A stretch of DNA of 64,000 bases from the NCBI GenBank assembly GCA_013180625.2, contig SNVD02013915.1:620001-684000 (forward strand). Reading direction: 5' to 3'. This document shows, one piece after another, positions 12,901 through 25,512 of the stretch (positions are counted from its first letter, which is position 1; every line of letters begins with the position of its first letter). The notes beneath the pieces were generated by a model. The model was not told the DNA's origin. It saw nothing but the letters and a program-made list of their open reading frames with translations, and searched no databases. Made by a program: the position numbers and the translations under genes. The DNA is from Boswellia sacra (taxonomy: Eukaryota > Streptophyta > Magnoliopsida > Sapindales > Burseraceae).

Positions 12901-15900
12901 TAGTTTGTGAGTAAATTTCTCTTTCCTCACCAATGATCATTAAGAGGTGTTTGGTTATGAATCTGTCTTTTTGTTTTTAAAATTTTTCTATCAGAATGAA
13001 CATACAAGATTTGTTTACACATTTTGCAAGAAAAAATAAATGATAGAAAATGTGTTTGGTTATGTATTTTGTAATAAGAATACATTAGATAAGAAAGTTG
13101 AAAAAATAGTAAAATTAATAAAATATAAAAATAGTAGACATGCATAAAATTTTTTAAATATTTTTAATTTAATGATATTATTTTTTCACTAATTAAATAA
13201 TTAAGAATTTGATTTAATTTTAATAAATTATTTTTTTTTCAGTAAAAAATGAAAGTATTTTATAATTCTTAAAAAATAGTTTAATAAAATAAATTAGTCA
13301 AGTTATAGGGGAGAGAGGGTGGAGAGAGGAAAAAAAAAGGCTTCCAATTGCTTTGATTTGAGACAAAGAAGTGAAGAGAAGAAGAGATGAAGAAGAAAAA
13401 TAGAGAGGAGCGTTGGAGACATGAGAGAGAGAAATGTTAAAAAGAGAAAAAGAAAAAAGAAAAAGGCTGTCGGCGAAATGTTGACTCATCTGTCTTGAGA
13501 ACACAAAAAAGTTGTAGCTGTAAAGGACTTGCACAATGGGTACACATTTTTTCTGATTCTAAGACAAAATACCTAACCCAACAATTATCACAAACTTCCC
13601 AAGGGTCTTGAACGAAAACAAAAATGAAAAAAAGGCCGAAAAGGGCTATCCAAACACCCCCTAAAGGAAACATTATGGTACTGTTGTTCCCTTTAAAACC
13701 TAAGAGACCTTAGTTTTCTACAGCACATAATTTCTTCTCTTAAAACTAAGTCCACCATAACTTAGGCTTTGCTTCTCTCTTTTTATAAGCTCATCATTCA
13801 TCAAATCTTCCCACTTACATTGCATCGATAACCTGGATTCTATTTTCCAGCCCCTTCTTCCTGGTTTCCCAATTACCCAAAAAAAATCAATGCACCACTA
13901 TTTAAAGTTTAGCTTTACAACCGCTACTTTCCTCCTGAATTTGTACCCATAATAACTTGTAATGTGCTCTCTATTCAACCATCCTTAAACTCCACTCTAA
14001 ATTGATAATGCATCAGGCACGTTTTCTAGAATTTGAAGGGCAACCCCATATCACAGAAATTGTCTACAAAGATGGAACAGAGGTCAACTTTATCATCCTG
14101 AAATTCCAAAAGTCTACAGGAGAAACCAAATCAGTGCTCCAAACCATTTTTAATGTATTCCCTTCATCAACAGCACTGCATCTCCTACAAAAGAATGCTA
14201 TATTCCACCCCCCAATCAGCCCTTTAAACACATTCTGCACTGAACTTGTATTTCTTTGGTTTTGTGGGTGACAACTGCAGTCTTTCTAACAAGATTCTGC
14301 CAATTCTATTATTATCAATCACCTCTCTACAAATGTCACTGGCCTCTAATTTTCCTTCATCCCCCTACCACTCTAATATTATCAGTCCTGATAATTCTCT
14401 TTACCCAAGAGATTGGAACTTGTTTAGGTTAAAATATTGCGCTTAGTTGAATACCTTCACCTGTATTTATAGGCTATTTTGAGGCTGACTCTCAGTTCAA
14501 CATGTTTGTAACTTTTTTTCTGATAAGCTGACAGTTCAACATGTTTGTAACTATTTTTAATAAAAGCATAATCAGTTTCATGTTCTTATAAAAATAAAAA
14601 TTAAAAATTAAAAAAGATAAATGGATAAATTAAAAAATAAGAACCGAATCCTGGAAACCCAATACCCTATCCCGTTGAAGATAAGAATAAATCAGCAATA
14701 TGCAAACCAATCAAAAAGATTTTTGAGAATCAAGCACACCATGACAAAAGAGATAGTTAAAAAATAAACAGTACCTCAATTTTCCCATAGCAGTAGCTAG
14801 TCGGCGACCAATGCTACGCACTCTTCTATTGAAGAAAAACAATGCATAAACACCCTGACAAAATCAGATTCACTTTATACAGCACAGAGTAAAATGAAAC
14901 AACAAGAAAAAAAGCAAAAAAACTTCCTGTGAAATACCGGAAACTGTTGATGTTCAGCCAAAGCCAGTTCATGCATGTTATCAACTGCTTCAATAAATAT
15001 TTCAAATTCAGTGAACAAGGATTGATCATCCAACAGGATGGGGAACATCAAAACCTGTGAATAGACAGAAAATATTTGGCAAGGAGCATTCACCATCGAA
15101 AGACAACATTTAACAAATATTTCAGTCAGCAATCATAAAAGTTGTTCTATGTACTTGAAAGTTACATAAATACACAAGTAATTAATCTCCATATAAATCA
15201 CATTGTGCATAATATTTTTTGATCGACAGAAACACTATCATCTGTTAAATCAATAAAATCAGTTTTAACTGCTTTTGAAGATATGAAATGCAAGATCAAC
15301 AAGACAATAGACTACCTCATACATGACACAAACAACTCCACTGTAATCAGATTGAGGATTATATTCTTGTCGTGTTAATCTTGCATTTACTTCTCTCAAG
15401 TGCTGAGTCACCCTTTCCTCATCAAGACTTCGTAACACCTGAAGGAGAGGACCAACAGTATCCAAATTATACTCTGAACTATACATCTCTTGAGCTTGAT
15501 GGTGTTGAGAAATACATTGAACACAATGCTGCATTTCCTCCAAGATTCTTTTCCACAAAAGCTTGAGGGGAGAGTCATGGCGCTCATCTTTAAAGTAATT
15601 GTAAAAAACCTCCAAATGTGGCCCCATTATATCCCATGATCCACACCATACATGATTTTGTTTAGGCAAATTAATCAAGAAATTAGATGCATCCACAAAC
15701 CTGACCAACATATGAAAAAAAATTACTTTACTAAACTTTAAATGGCAATTGAAACATATCAAATTTGTAAAAAATTACATTGATTTCTACTATAATTTAT
15801 TTTCACGACCAAACACCACTAGAACTTGAGTAACATTAATCACTCAATATTATTGTAAATTCTGAAACGAAAAAATCACTTCATTACAAGTAAAAGCAGA

Positions 15901-16535
15901 AGCTTAAAAAGGAAGAATAATGGAAAAAATATTGTGTTTGGGAGAGCTTAACAGTAAGTGTTTTGGAGTAACAACGGCTTTTTTCAATAGTACCTACAAG
16001 TGATTCTTAAAAAACACTTCGTCTAGTTCAACCAAACGCTTCAAAAAACGGTACTTTTGATGGAATCAAATTCAGAAAGCTGAAAAAGGAAGCATGATAC
16101 TGGAAAACATATCTAAGGATGTGTTTGGGAGAGCTTAACAGTAAGTGTTTTGCAGTAGTAATGGCCTTTTCCAATAGCACCTGCCAAGTGCTTCTTTAAA
16201 AAGCACTTCAAGAACTTTATTTCCAGAAAGCACTTCGCCTAGCTCTTCAAAACAGACGAATAAAAAAGTGCTTTCCATGCAATCAAATTCAGAAGTACTA
16301 TCAAACTTACTGTAAAACTATTAAAAAAAACAGTTTAATTCACTCGCATTAATAAATAAAAATAAAGAGAAAAATAATCTAAAAAATTCATGAAAATTAA
16401 GGTTTACCATTTCTCTTTGAGTAGGTTAATGCGGCGTCGTTTCGAGGGATCATTACCGTTATCTTGTTCTTCCTCCTCTTCGATTCCTCTCCATCGATCA
16501 AGCAATTCCCTTCTCGACGGAATGTTCTCCGCCAT
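978..16535 (-). CDS. SEN1-like superfamily 1 helicase, 21 exons
   Basis: Probable RNA/DNA helicase of the SEN1/Senataxin/MAA3 type. Family members unwind RNA-DNA hybrids in transcription termination and RNA processing in the nucleus. Exons, 5' to 3' on the minus strand: 16535-16408, 15700-15316, 15054-14938, 14854-14775, 11480-11334, 11247-11099, 11005-10875, 10742-10620, 10484-10411, 10044-9454, 9268-9157, 8538-8401, 8165-7839, 7508-7235, 7121-5836, 5045-4643, 4514-3607, 3511-3446, 3362-3237, 2593-2349, 2235-978. They sum to 7068 bp, an unbroken frame of 2355 residues. The N-terminal half is helical SEN1_N-like, followed by a Ser/Asp-rich linker. Helicase motifs: Walker A GPPGTGKT (about 1486-1493, split by an intron), ICAQSNAAVDEL (about 1570), DEAA (1787-1790), VGDPKQLP (1814), YRMHPD (1856), DGFQGRE (1982), NVALTRAR (2024-2031). 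A probable coiled coil (about 1692-1744) lies between motifs Ia and II. The 300-residue tail is Lys/Ser-rich and may be a nuclear-localisation region. The start is the first ATG, followed by ENIPSRRELLDRWRG. Splice sites are my reading, not transcript-confirmed. Confidence 0.93.
8863..8923. repeat. (TA)n/(TGTA)n microsatellite in a helicase intron
   Basis: A run of TA dinucleotides passes directly into imperfect TGTA tetranucleotides. It lies in the intron between the exons at 8401-8538 and 9157-9268, well away from the splice sites. It is likely length-polymorphic. Confidence 0.85.
11850..12580 (-). pseudogene. LINE ORF2 3'-end relic inside the 3.3-kb helicase intron
   Basis: Minus-strand fragments in different frames read like the C-terminal end of plant L1-type LINE ORF2 proteins. 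They include GKCLWRLHLKLNSSWH, KSKYDLHGKGW and SPWKFISQE, in the order seen in such proteins (the 'GKWLWRF...W...VI.SK.G...GW' region downstream of the reverse transcriptase). Stops and frameshifts are frequent, so it is dead. It sits in the largest intron (11481-14774). More LINE sequence may continue to 12.9 kb and beyond the PIF-like insertion, but I cannot align it by eye. Confidence 0.5.
12944..13661. mobile_element. PIF/Harbinger-like non-autonomous element, intronic
   Basis: The left end GAGGTGTTTGG and the reverse complement of the right end GGGGGTGTTTGG form a terminal inverted repeat. Both sides are flanked by TAA (12941-12943 and 13662-13664). The 3-bp T-A-A duplication and the G-rich GTGTTTGG terminus are typical of PIF/Harbinger (Tourist-type) elements. 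The 718-bp interior is A/T and GAGA-rich with no transposase, so it would depend on an autonomous partner. It sits in the large helicase intron, beside the LINE relic. Confidence 0.7.
15902..16310. repeat. Tandem duplication of a ~180-bp block in helicase intron 1
   Basis: The block starting GCTTAAAAAGGAAG followed by TGTGTTTGGGAGAGCTTAACAG (15933) is repeated 187 bp later at 16120, with the same preceding GCTGAAAAAGGAAG context and following AAGTGTTTTG. The GTGTTTGGGAGAGCTT and AAGCACTTC words resemble hAT-type MITE ends, so each copy may be a MITE fragment. It lies within the first intron (15701-16407), and the exons are unaffected. Confidence 0.65.
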
Positions 16536-16799
16536 TTGATTAGAAAGTATTCTATTGAGATTAATCGAGAATCGAAATGTGAAGAGTTTGAGAGGCAGTG
16601 TTATGTTCCATGTTATGGTTATGCATTCAAAGGTAGGGTTTGTCTAGCGAAGAGAGGAGAAAGCGAGGGAGAATTCATCATTACGAACCTCTACAATTCA
16701 ACTGTTTAAGAGGCTACATGTACATACCATAAAGTTTGGGAAACGACAACGTTGCTATGTACACCATGTTCATGGGCACTTTTGTAATTTGATTAAACA
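16536..16799 (-). promoter_or_regulatory. Presumed 5' UTR and promoter region of the helicase gene
   Basis: This stretch is immediately upstream of the helicase start codon on the minus strand. It must hold the leader and core promoter unless a 5' non-coding exon lies further away. It is less AT-rich than the DNA beyond it. I cannot point to a convincing TATA box or transcription start. Confidence 0.35.
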
Positions 16800-17370
16800 T
16801 TTGGGGTTAATGGTGAGTATGATAACAATTGTGGGGACATTTACCTCTAGAGTGCTATAGTTTCTTAGCAGCAGGGGTCAAATTGTCGATGATGGTAACA
16901 TTTTTAGAGGGTTACCTGACAGCTTCGGAAGGCTATGGGAGCTTATTGGGTTTCCCCTAGTCCGGATCAAATTATCAAATATGCTAACATTTTTGGGGCA
17001 AGTGCACTTTACCTTTAGGTGTCCATGTAATACTTTTAGTTGGCCTGATTGTATTTTGAGTTTTTATTTTCAAATTCGGGAGAAAATAAATAGTTGATTT
17101 TAATTTTTTTTAATTTTAAAAATAATATAGTTGATATTAATTTAAATGTATTGAAAAATATACGTTTTCATAAATTTTTTTTTTTAGTTTGTAAACGAGC
17201 ACAACTTTATTTTTATTCTCCACATTGTGGGTCAAATTGTCAAATACCATAACATTTGGGGAAAAAAATTTAGCTTTAGGGATCTACATACTTTCAAAAG
17301 ATTAGGGAGCTTATTTATGGTTTTCCAAGCACGGTCAAATTGTTAAATGGGTGGGACTATTTGCACCAAT
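16800..17370. repeat. Three diverged direct copies of a ~200-bp non-coding repeat
   Basis: Variants of the words GGTCAAATTGTCAAAT, TAACATTT(T)GGGG, CTTTAGGG and GGGAGCTTATT recur in the same order near 16870, 16965 and 17230. This indicates an old, diverged direct repeat, possibly LTR or promoter debris. Spacing is irregular because one copy contains an AT-rich insertion (17060-17215). No coding potential is seen. Confidence 0.45.
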
Positions 17371-17589
17371 GAAAATACTCTAAACATCTAAAAATAATAA
17401 CTATTATATTAGTAGAAACCCAGGACAAATACTTTGGAAGATTGTTAAGAAAAAAAGGATAAATTCTATATCCTCAACGTGCAAGGTAGTCAAAGTCTTT
17501 ATTAAGATTCAAGTTCACAGTTTGCCACATCAAGAGAGAATCAAACGTAGTCGTAGATTTTCTCTTTAGACCTGTCCTAAAACCAATTC

Positions 17590-20178
17590 AAGTAATTTTC
17601 ATGGCATCTAGTTCAAATAATCCTATTATTTCAAAAAATGAGGGACTTAAGAGAAGAAGGCTTCCTCAAACAATTGGAAAAGACAAAGGAAAAACTATTG
17701 TAGATGATCTAACTACCTCAATGATTTCCAATGATTTTGTTCAAACTTGCCTCCTTATATTAAAACCAAGATTGAAGATCTTGTGTTCGATGCTCAAGAT
17801 TATCTAGAAAGTCTACCGTGACTTTTGGTAGGTTTGGGATCTCATGTATCAATGCAACATGAATCCCAGCATGAATAAAGAAAATTTTCAATTGCTTTCA
17901 CCATTGCCTAACCCTGATCAAGTTTTTGAGATAGTCTATTAGATTGCTATAGATTTTCATATAGCTTGTAATGAAGACACAAATGAGGTAAAGCTTTAAC
18001 CCTTTGATCCTAAACTTACTAGTTATTATTCAATTTATATCCAGTAGCTATGGTATTTGATCCAATGTTAATTCACAAAAACAAAAGGTATTATCCAGGA
18101 AGATGGTTTGATAGAATGTTTTCTCCAATATCATATGAGGTAGTTAAATCTTCAAATATAGCTTTTCCTTTGTCTTTTTCAATTGTTTGAGGAATTCTTC
18201 TTCTCCTAAGTCCCTCATTTTCTAAAATAACAGGATTATACAAGATGGCAAACTTTTGAGAAAGCTTTGATCTTAGTTGAGGTTGCCTTAATCAAAGTCA
18301 TGTCATCATACAAGTTGAGTCCAATTTTATCCTTGACCTATCAAAGCCTACTTTACCAAACACTATCAAAGTTTTGATCTAGTTACAAGAATTAAAAATG
18401 AACCTAAATGAGTAAGCTCTTGCAGTTCACCATACCATGACTGACAAAGTCCAAGTACATCTCTTTTCTTCGAGTCATGCCAATATGCCTATTACGAGAC
18501 GCAGTGGTAGTGGGATAGTCATTCAACTTCAAACTTTCAAACAAAATCAACTTATTTTTTCATCTAAGTGGACTGATGAGTATAAACAAAACAAGAAGCC
18601 TCAAATAGTCCATGAAAAGCCAAATCGAAAAGTTGTTTGCTGGAAGAACATATATTTCTTTCCTCCAAGAATTAACTCCTATCTATCCATATGAAAAATG
18701 TCAACTTGAAGGCAAGAATGCTAGATATTGCTCTCATATGTCAAGAACTCCTATCCTTCCTAGATCTCAGTCTGTCAGATATCGAGGATCCATCAAGATG
18801 TTCAAATTTCCAAAAACCTGATTTTGTCTCTAATACTTCTAGAAATTATGTTGATGGAAGTTGGGTTATTCAAAAACTTGATCCAACAGAGTTTGGTCTT
18901 ATTGAAAGGCAGTCAATTGGCAAAATATTAATGCTTTCAAACAAAGAAAGGCATTAGAACTATTGCTAAGCAACAAGAGCAGATCAAGTAGGAACTTCAT
19001 GAAATACGCATGTGACTAAAGAAAGTTCAAAGGCTTATATCAAGTAGCTTTCAGATGCTCAAGAAAGGCCTCGACCAATTCATTTGATTGTCAATATTAT
19101 GGTAGACAATGACTATTTTCTTCAGCGAACTCGCAAAGAGCAATGTAGATATTTTAAGCAAAAGAAAACAACAAAGATTTCTTGGAAGAAAGATAAACTA
19201 AGAAAATCCGTTGATATTTAGGAGGAAAGTCCTATTGGCAATTGTATTAAAGGATTTTGGAGAAATTATGACATGCCACCAGGGCTACCATATTCAAGCC
19301 TCTGGATGGGATGATGAAGGATCTAACTGTACATCAAATGGATCAAATGATTCCACGGATTTTTCTTTTCCTTCAGTTATAGAACCAATTATGATGGAGC
19401 AGCCTCATATTCCTGCAACACCAACATATGTTGACACTACTTGATGATTTCATCAAAGGAGTCCTCAGTTTTGGCCAGAGATGAGCAGAGGAGAAACTTC
19501 TAAGAGTTTCTTCTAAATCAAATGTATCTGCCAAAGCCCAAAATCAAGAATTTCAAGAAGAAATGGATGTTCAAGTTCAAGTGCCAAATGCTCCAACAGT
19601 AAAAACATTTTGGAATATTGATGGTCTAAAACCAGATGAAAGACTAACATATTTTGAAACGTTGCTAGCCTCGATAGAAAGTGAAATTCAACGTGCTCCA
19701 TATATGGCAAGAAGAGCTATTGCTCTTAAGCTTATTTCGTGATTTCTTAGATCTCTGCGAAGATGGTAGGCAGATAAGTTTACTGAACTAGAAAAAGTAT
19801 ATTGTAGGTCACAAACAACCATATAATGAATTAATCAAATAAATGGTTGCTTATTTCTTTGGCACTCGAGATCAAGAAAGTGAGATTGCAGAAAATGATT
19901 ATTTATAGAATAAATGTTATGATGTAACAAAGCTTGAAAGATATTTTATGAAGCAGGAATCTCTTTATTCTAAATTCAACAAGTAGACAAACACGATCAA
20001 ATTGAACATTTATTCTCAATATGCCAGGCCTAGTTGCCAAAATGTTGAAAGCAAAGTTAAAAGTTGATGGTGTAACAGATCTTTCTCCATTTAGTCTTGC
20101 TAGCTTGTATCAGTTCGCCACCGAAGTGATTCAAACTTATTGCCTTAATCACGAATTCAAAAAACGCATGAAGTAGAT
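17590..20178 (+). pseudogene. Decayed retroelement/pararetrovirus-like polyprotein relic
   Basis: Plus-strand coding traces run through the whole stretch but are broken by many stops and frameshifts. The longest open pieces are 17601-17807, 18437-18694, 18691-18957 and 19211-19444. A Lys/Arg-rich N-terminal piece after an ATG at 17601 is followed by movement-protein-like and then gag/coat-like stretches (19560-20160) with charged helices and aromatic residues. The organisation recalls N-terminal polyprotein parts of endogenous Caulimoviridae or of a gag-bearing retroelement. I see no reverse transcriptase, protease or zinc knuckle, so the assignment is uncertain. It is cut off downstream by a TIR element at 20179. 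Confidence 0.4.
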
Positions 20179-20598
20179 TGAGAGCGCATTTGTTTGGGCT
20201 TCTTTACAGGCTTAAAGAGCTTTTTTAATGCTAAAAGCTCTTTTAACGTTATTTTGTATCGTTGTTTATTACCTAATAAGAGCTTATGGATCATTACAAA
20301 AGCTATTTTATATCTTCTGGAAGAAGCCCAAAATTGAGGCTTTTGCGAAAACTCTTTTTGAGTTTTTTTAAAGTTTTGAGCCGTCAAAGATACCTTCATT
20401 TAATTTTAAAAATTTTATTTAATTCTTTCTTTATAACAAAACTCTATTTTAGTAATATAATTATAATAAGTGATTTTATATTTATCCCATCAAAGAATCA
20501 ATATCTTTTTTTAAAAAAAACTCTATTTTTCAAAACTCTACTAAAAAAGATTTACTTCAATAACTCTGCTTGAAGAAGCTGAAACAAATAGGCCCTCA
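20179..20598. mobile_element. Short TIR element (hAT-like MITE) disrupting the relic
   Basis: The left end TGAGAGCGCATTTGTTTGGGC and the reverse complement of the right end TGAGGGCCTATTTGTTTCAGC are imperfect inverted repeats, each followed by TTCTT. The 420-bp interior is AT-rich and lacks a transposase. The (G)GGCCTATTTGTTT-type terminus is common in hAT-like MITEs. No clean 8-bp duplication is visible, so the superfamily is tentative. Confidence 0.55.
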
Positions 20599-20989
20599 GA
20601 AAACTTCTCTTCAAAAGTAAAACAACACTAAGCCACAAGAATTTGGTAGTACATAAGTAAGATATTAGTAAATTAAAATTTTGTCAAGGGGAATTAGTCT
20701 TTACAATTTCAAATCACATGTGCATAGACAATCTTCTTGAATTGATTAAAGGCATAAATGATGATCTTAGATGACTTGTCAACCAATATTTATTATAGGT
20801 TTGACTTAATATATTGATAGATCTACGTTTAGGATGAACAAATATTGGTATCGACTTACCTACTTTAGACCTATATACAAAAATTAAAAGATAATAGACT
20901 TCTAGAGATCAAAGTATTATTTAGAGTACAAATGAAAAAAGAAGAATAAATATAAATATGCACAATCAAGGTACTTAGAGAAGAAAACA
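20599..20989. other. No gene recognised
   Basis: AT-rich sequence between the TIR element and the CACTA relic. It may contain the last traces of the plus-strand retroelement relic, but no domain can be read. Confidence 0.3.
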
Positions 20990-23900
20990 ACAGAACTATG
21001 AAATTAACTTATATTCTCATCATCATTCCAATCAGAAGAAATGTAGTCTTCATCTATCTTGTCATTGCTCGAACCGTCATCATATGCATTAATGTCATAT
21101 CATCAATAAAATTATCATCAAAGTCTTCATATTCTTCAACATTCTCATTATCTACAATCATTATGTCGATGTCCTCTCTATGTGACGTTAATTGGTCATC
21201 AACATGATTAAGACTAAAAATGTCATTTGACTCTTCCTTTTGAAATGGATCTTTTAGTTCTAACTCATCATCTTTTTCTATAACATCATAATTTCCTTGT
21301 GGTTAAAACCTATCTATAACATGCGAATTACTACCAAGTTTTGTGTCATTCAAGTAGAACACTTATTGTGTCTGGCATGCTAAAACAAGTGGATCATCCT
21401 TATACCACATTCTAGCGATGCTAATGCTTATGCGACTATTCATTTGTATTCCATTTGCATCCTTCAAGTCCACCAATCACATTTGAAAATGACAACTCAA
21501 TTTTCCTTGAGGTAAGGTAATCCGATTACATCTATCAACACCCCATAGACAACCACCCCATTATTTTGAGTTTTATGATTATAGTCACGATTTTGAGTAT
21601 GAAACTTGATCCTGTTGATAATGCAACTAGTATAACGAGTCACTGACTTTTCAGGTGCACCTGCCAAATTTTTCAAGTCTTCAATAGCTTTAGTTGACCC
21701 TTGTTCTTCCAATTGTTGCACCTATAAAAATTAGTTCATAAGATAAGTTCAATAGAGTAATTAATTAGTTATTGAATAATTTATACATAAATAAATAAAT
21801 ATGTGCATCTGAAAACATGTGACTTACTCGTTCTAAGAATGATTCATGAAACTTATTTTCTTGTATGCTTTTTACATTTGTACTACCATGTCTCTCAAGT
21901 TCCAACTTATGTACCTTGTTCATGAACCAAAAAAAATGATTAAGCTACCTATGTATTGATAAATTACTCTGTATAAAAAAAAGTTTGGTTTTCGTTAGCT
22001 TACATTATATATAGTTATACTTCATCACAATTATTCAAGACATACCATCGAATAAGTTTATTATTAATCGATTCCTTTAGAAATAAAACATTTTTCCCTA
22101 AAAGTAGATAAACCATTTACTTGTTTCTCTCCCCCTACATCATAATTTAGCTCTGGTCCACTAAATATTGTCTTAATATCATTGATGTATATGAAACAAA
22201 AAGTTGTACATTTATGGTCTGAAGAAACATCAACTATTGAGCCTTCTGGATGAGCTTTATTTCTAAGAAAGGTCTTCAACTAATGCATTTTCCTATTACA
22301 TAAGTATAAAACTATTGTTACTTTAATAGACTAATAGAGCTAAAAGAAAATATAGTAAAGTAGTTAAACTTAAAAAGAGAAAGTAAATTGAAAATTAAAA
22401 AGTTAATATTATCTTTCAAATGGATACATCCATCTATATTGTACTGGTCCACCAAGCATTATCTCATGTGCTCATGTCAAAAAATGATGGTGGAAATATC
22501 TTTTTCAACTTGCATAAAACTAAAGGAAGATTCATATTGAGTTGTTCCAAAACATCCATTTTCAAAGTCTTGCATGTTAACTCCTTAAAAAACAAACATA
22601 ACTCAATAATTGCCTTGTGAACATCCTTATGCAGGTATCCATATAACGCTACAGGCTTTTTAATCCTGAAATCCGATAATAACTACTGTTTGTAAAATAA
22701 TGTGACAGTCATACCATCAGGAAGCTTCACTGATTAAGGATTTCACACAATCCTTTTCTCTCACATGTAGACAACAACTAACATGCTGGTGGCAACAAAG
22801 TTTAATCATTAGTGCTTAAAGGATGGGAATCACGTCTAATTCTCATTTTCTTTAGATCAAGATGAGTCTTATATGCATCTTTTGTTTTCTCCTCAATGTT
22901 CATCAATGTTGCCAAAACATTATCACATACATTCTTTTCTATATGCATTACATCAAGGTAATGGCGTAACCTATGTGTCTTCCAATAAGGTAATTTGAAG
23001 AAGATACTCCTTTTTTACCAATTCAAACAATTATCTGGATGTTTTTTTTTTCTTTTTGGCAATCAGGCTCTTTTCGAAAACATGGTTGTTTGGCATGAGT
23101 CAATTGTTGATAAATATCATCCCTAAAGATGTTAGTTTATCCTTAATTTTACCATCAAAGTACTTACTTCTTCATCATTTATGACTCTGTGGCTAAAATC
23201 AATGGTGCCCCATGTAAACTGTTTTTTTTTTCCATTACGTAACCATATAAGAGATGTCCCACTACTACATGTAGGACAAGTTAATTTTCCTTTTGTACTC
23301 TATCCAAACAAATTTCTGTATGCAAGAAAGTTATTAATTGTCAACAATACTATTGCACGTAAACAAAAGTTTTACTTAGATGCAACATCATATGTACTAA
23401 CTGTGATGTCCCAGTTGTTTTCATAAGCATTTGGTCCAAGGATAAGCATAGACATCATAAAATATAGATCCTTCAATCATTTCCATGGTGACAAATTGTA
23501 TGGGACAACAAACATGGGCCATATGCTATAAGAGCTACTCATGTTTCCAAATGGACTAAAGCCATCACTAGCGATGCCAAGCCTTACATTATGTAATTCT
23601 AAAGTAAATGACTCATATCAAAGGAAAGTACATTAAAATCTTTAGCAGCTTTTAGTCGCCTTAGTATCCTTCAAGCATTTATAATTCTTACATTATGATG
23701 TCACCTCACATCTTCAACAATTTTTTTTTTATGTGAACAACCTCTGTAACCTCAGAATCAAAAGAAAAAGTATCTTAAAATTTTTTTGTGGAACTTTTTT
23801 ACTTTTCCCATAATTGTATCTAGAGGTATGACATATTGGACATTCTTCTTCATTTTCATATTCTTTCCAAAAAGGCACAGAATCATTTTTACATACATGA

Positions 23901-24006
23901 ATTTTCTCATAACCAAGACTAAGTCTCTAATAACCTTCTTCACCTCATAGTATGAGCTTGGTAATATTTTAATATCCGAAAATACCTCTCTTAGAAATTC
24001 AAGTTA
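20990..24006 (-). pseudogene. CACTA (En/Spm) TNP2-type transposase, broken, C-terminal part
   Basis: Read on the minus strand, fragments follow the order of plant TNP2-type transposase proteins. Near 23.76-24.0 kb is the ILPSSYYEVKK and ECPICHTSRYNYGK region. Then come GNMSSSYS, a YNLSPWKCMKE-like stretch and CPTCSSGTS. KKPVALYGYLHKDVHKAIIE lies near 22.6 kb. A DUF4218-like piece (RNKAHPEGSIVDV, 22064-22279) and a DUF4216-like piece (TSCIINRIKFHTQNRD, 21497-21721) follow. The acidic C-terminus ends near 20.99 kb. Multiple stops, frameshifts and an apparent internal deletion (the 'VYLQPLI' region is missing) show it is inactive. The transposase would normally cut and paste CACTA-ended elements. 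Confidence 0.75.
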
Positions 24007-24011
24007 TAATT

Positions 24012-25512
24012 TGTTAATGCTCGAAAATTCACAAGTCCAAGGGGTTGAGAAATGAGGCCAAAAACAAGGCCACATAACCTCTAAGCTCATGCAAAGCCTC
24101 ATTAGGCTATCAAACATGTAACATGCAACATGCCATGCAGTCCATGAACTATAAACATAAAAGGCCTTCGTCATGCAAGATGCTAACCCAAATAATACTT
24201 TAAGTCCAACTGGCTCATCCTGCAATTGGGTTATGTCTTCATGCTACTCATAGTATTATGGAGCTCAGACCCAATACATTTGTTTTTAATTCATCTTTTG
24301 GAGCCAAGGCACCAATGACATTGAAACCAATCATAATCTTTCAGGCCAACTTTAACCCAAACTGAAACCAAAGCGCACTTGGGGGCTACTTTGATAAATA
24401 CCAAATTAGGGCTAAAGGAGAGCATGATGGTAAATTAAAGATGATTAGATTAATATCTCTCTTCATGCATCATTTGTATTAGATAAATTATCCTATTATC
24501 ATTATCTCATGCATTATCACTTAGATGTATGTTTATGATACTAACCTCATACTATATATTATCTATAATATTTTACCATAGTTTTATCTCATGTATTAGA
24601 TAAATAATATTTAGCATTGTCATTATTTTAGATAAATTAGAACTATTTACAAACACTTATCTCTTCCACTATAAATAGATCATGGGCATAGCATTCACAT
24701 TCATAGATCATGGGCATAGCATTCACATTCATTCAGAGTCATATACAAAGCCTTAGTATAAGGATTAAACATCATCAAGCATCCAAGTCTTCGAAGCCAA
24801 TATGCAGCCATTCGTCTATACTCGAAATGTAGCCTATACACATCTGCATTTAAATCATACACATAATAGATTTGGGTCTCAATATTATCATTCATGCACA
24901 TATAGCCAATCTTAGATTTCAGTTCGAGTCAACACAGTAGTTGGAATCATTCCTCTTTACTCATACATCATCCAAAAACATTTCATCAGTCACACATAAA
25001 TTAGTCTATCATATTGTTACTCTCATAATTGCCATAGGATCATTCCTTCCAAGACTCCAAGTCAAATAGATGAACATAACTGTTTTCTCTAGTGACACAT
25101 ACATATCTAGATCCATTCTCACAAGAAGGAATTAACTACAGTCATAGACATGCATTGACTTAGACATATGATAAGTCCTAAGCATCCATATATAGTAGTC
25201 ATTAGGTCAACCTCACAGTTTACCATCACTTCTTTCGTTTGTTTGCTCTCACTGCTAAGCACTCCCAGATTCTCGACCTATTCTTTTTTCGAAGTTTTCG
25301 TCAAATATTCGCAACACGGGGCTTCCTGGTTGGACAATCCATCTTGAGGCAACGTGGACCAGCTACTTGAATTCATGTGATAGTCTCTCAACAGCAAAGG
25401 AGAGGTTAGTCTTTTCCTTCCATTTGGAAATAAGTGATATTGTTGTAAACTGCTCGTTCCTACCAAGGGCACAATTGTCATTATTTTGCTATTGTAAAAA
25501 CGAGACTGAACA
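24012..25512 (+). mobile_element. LTR-like insertion splitting the CACTA transposase
   Basis: TNP2 coding similarity stops at about 24006 and resumes at about 25513. The intervening 1501 bp begins TGTTAATGC and ends TGAACA, flanked by TAATT (24007-24011) and TAATG (25513-25517), a 5-bp duplication with one mismatch. It contains a TATAAATAG box near 24672 in plus orientation, as in an LTR promoter. A 29-bp direct duplication around 24674-24731 repeats ATAGATCATGGGCATAGCAT. A GGGGGCTACTTTGATAAATACC stretch near 24380 resembles a polypurine tract/LTR junction. The piece may therefore be internal sequence plus LTR rather than a pure solo LTR. Confidence 0.45.

Noticed and set aside
17601..17807. 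Independent small basic protein gene
   Set aside because: Continues into broken coding traces of the same relic; no promoter or intron structure and no known family.
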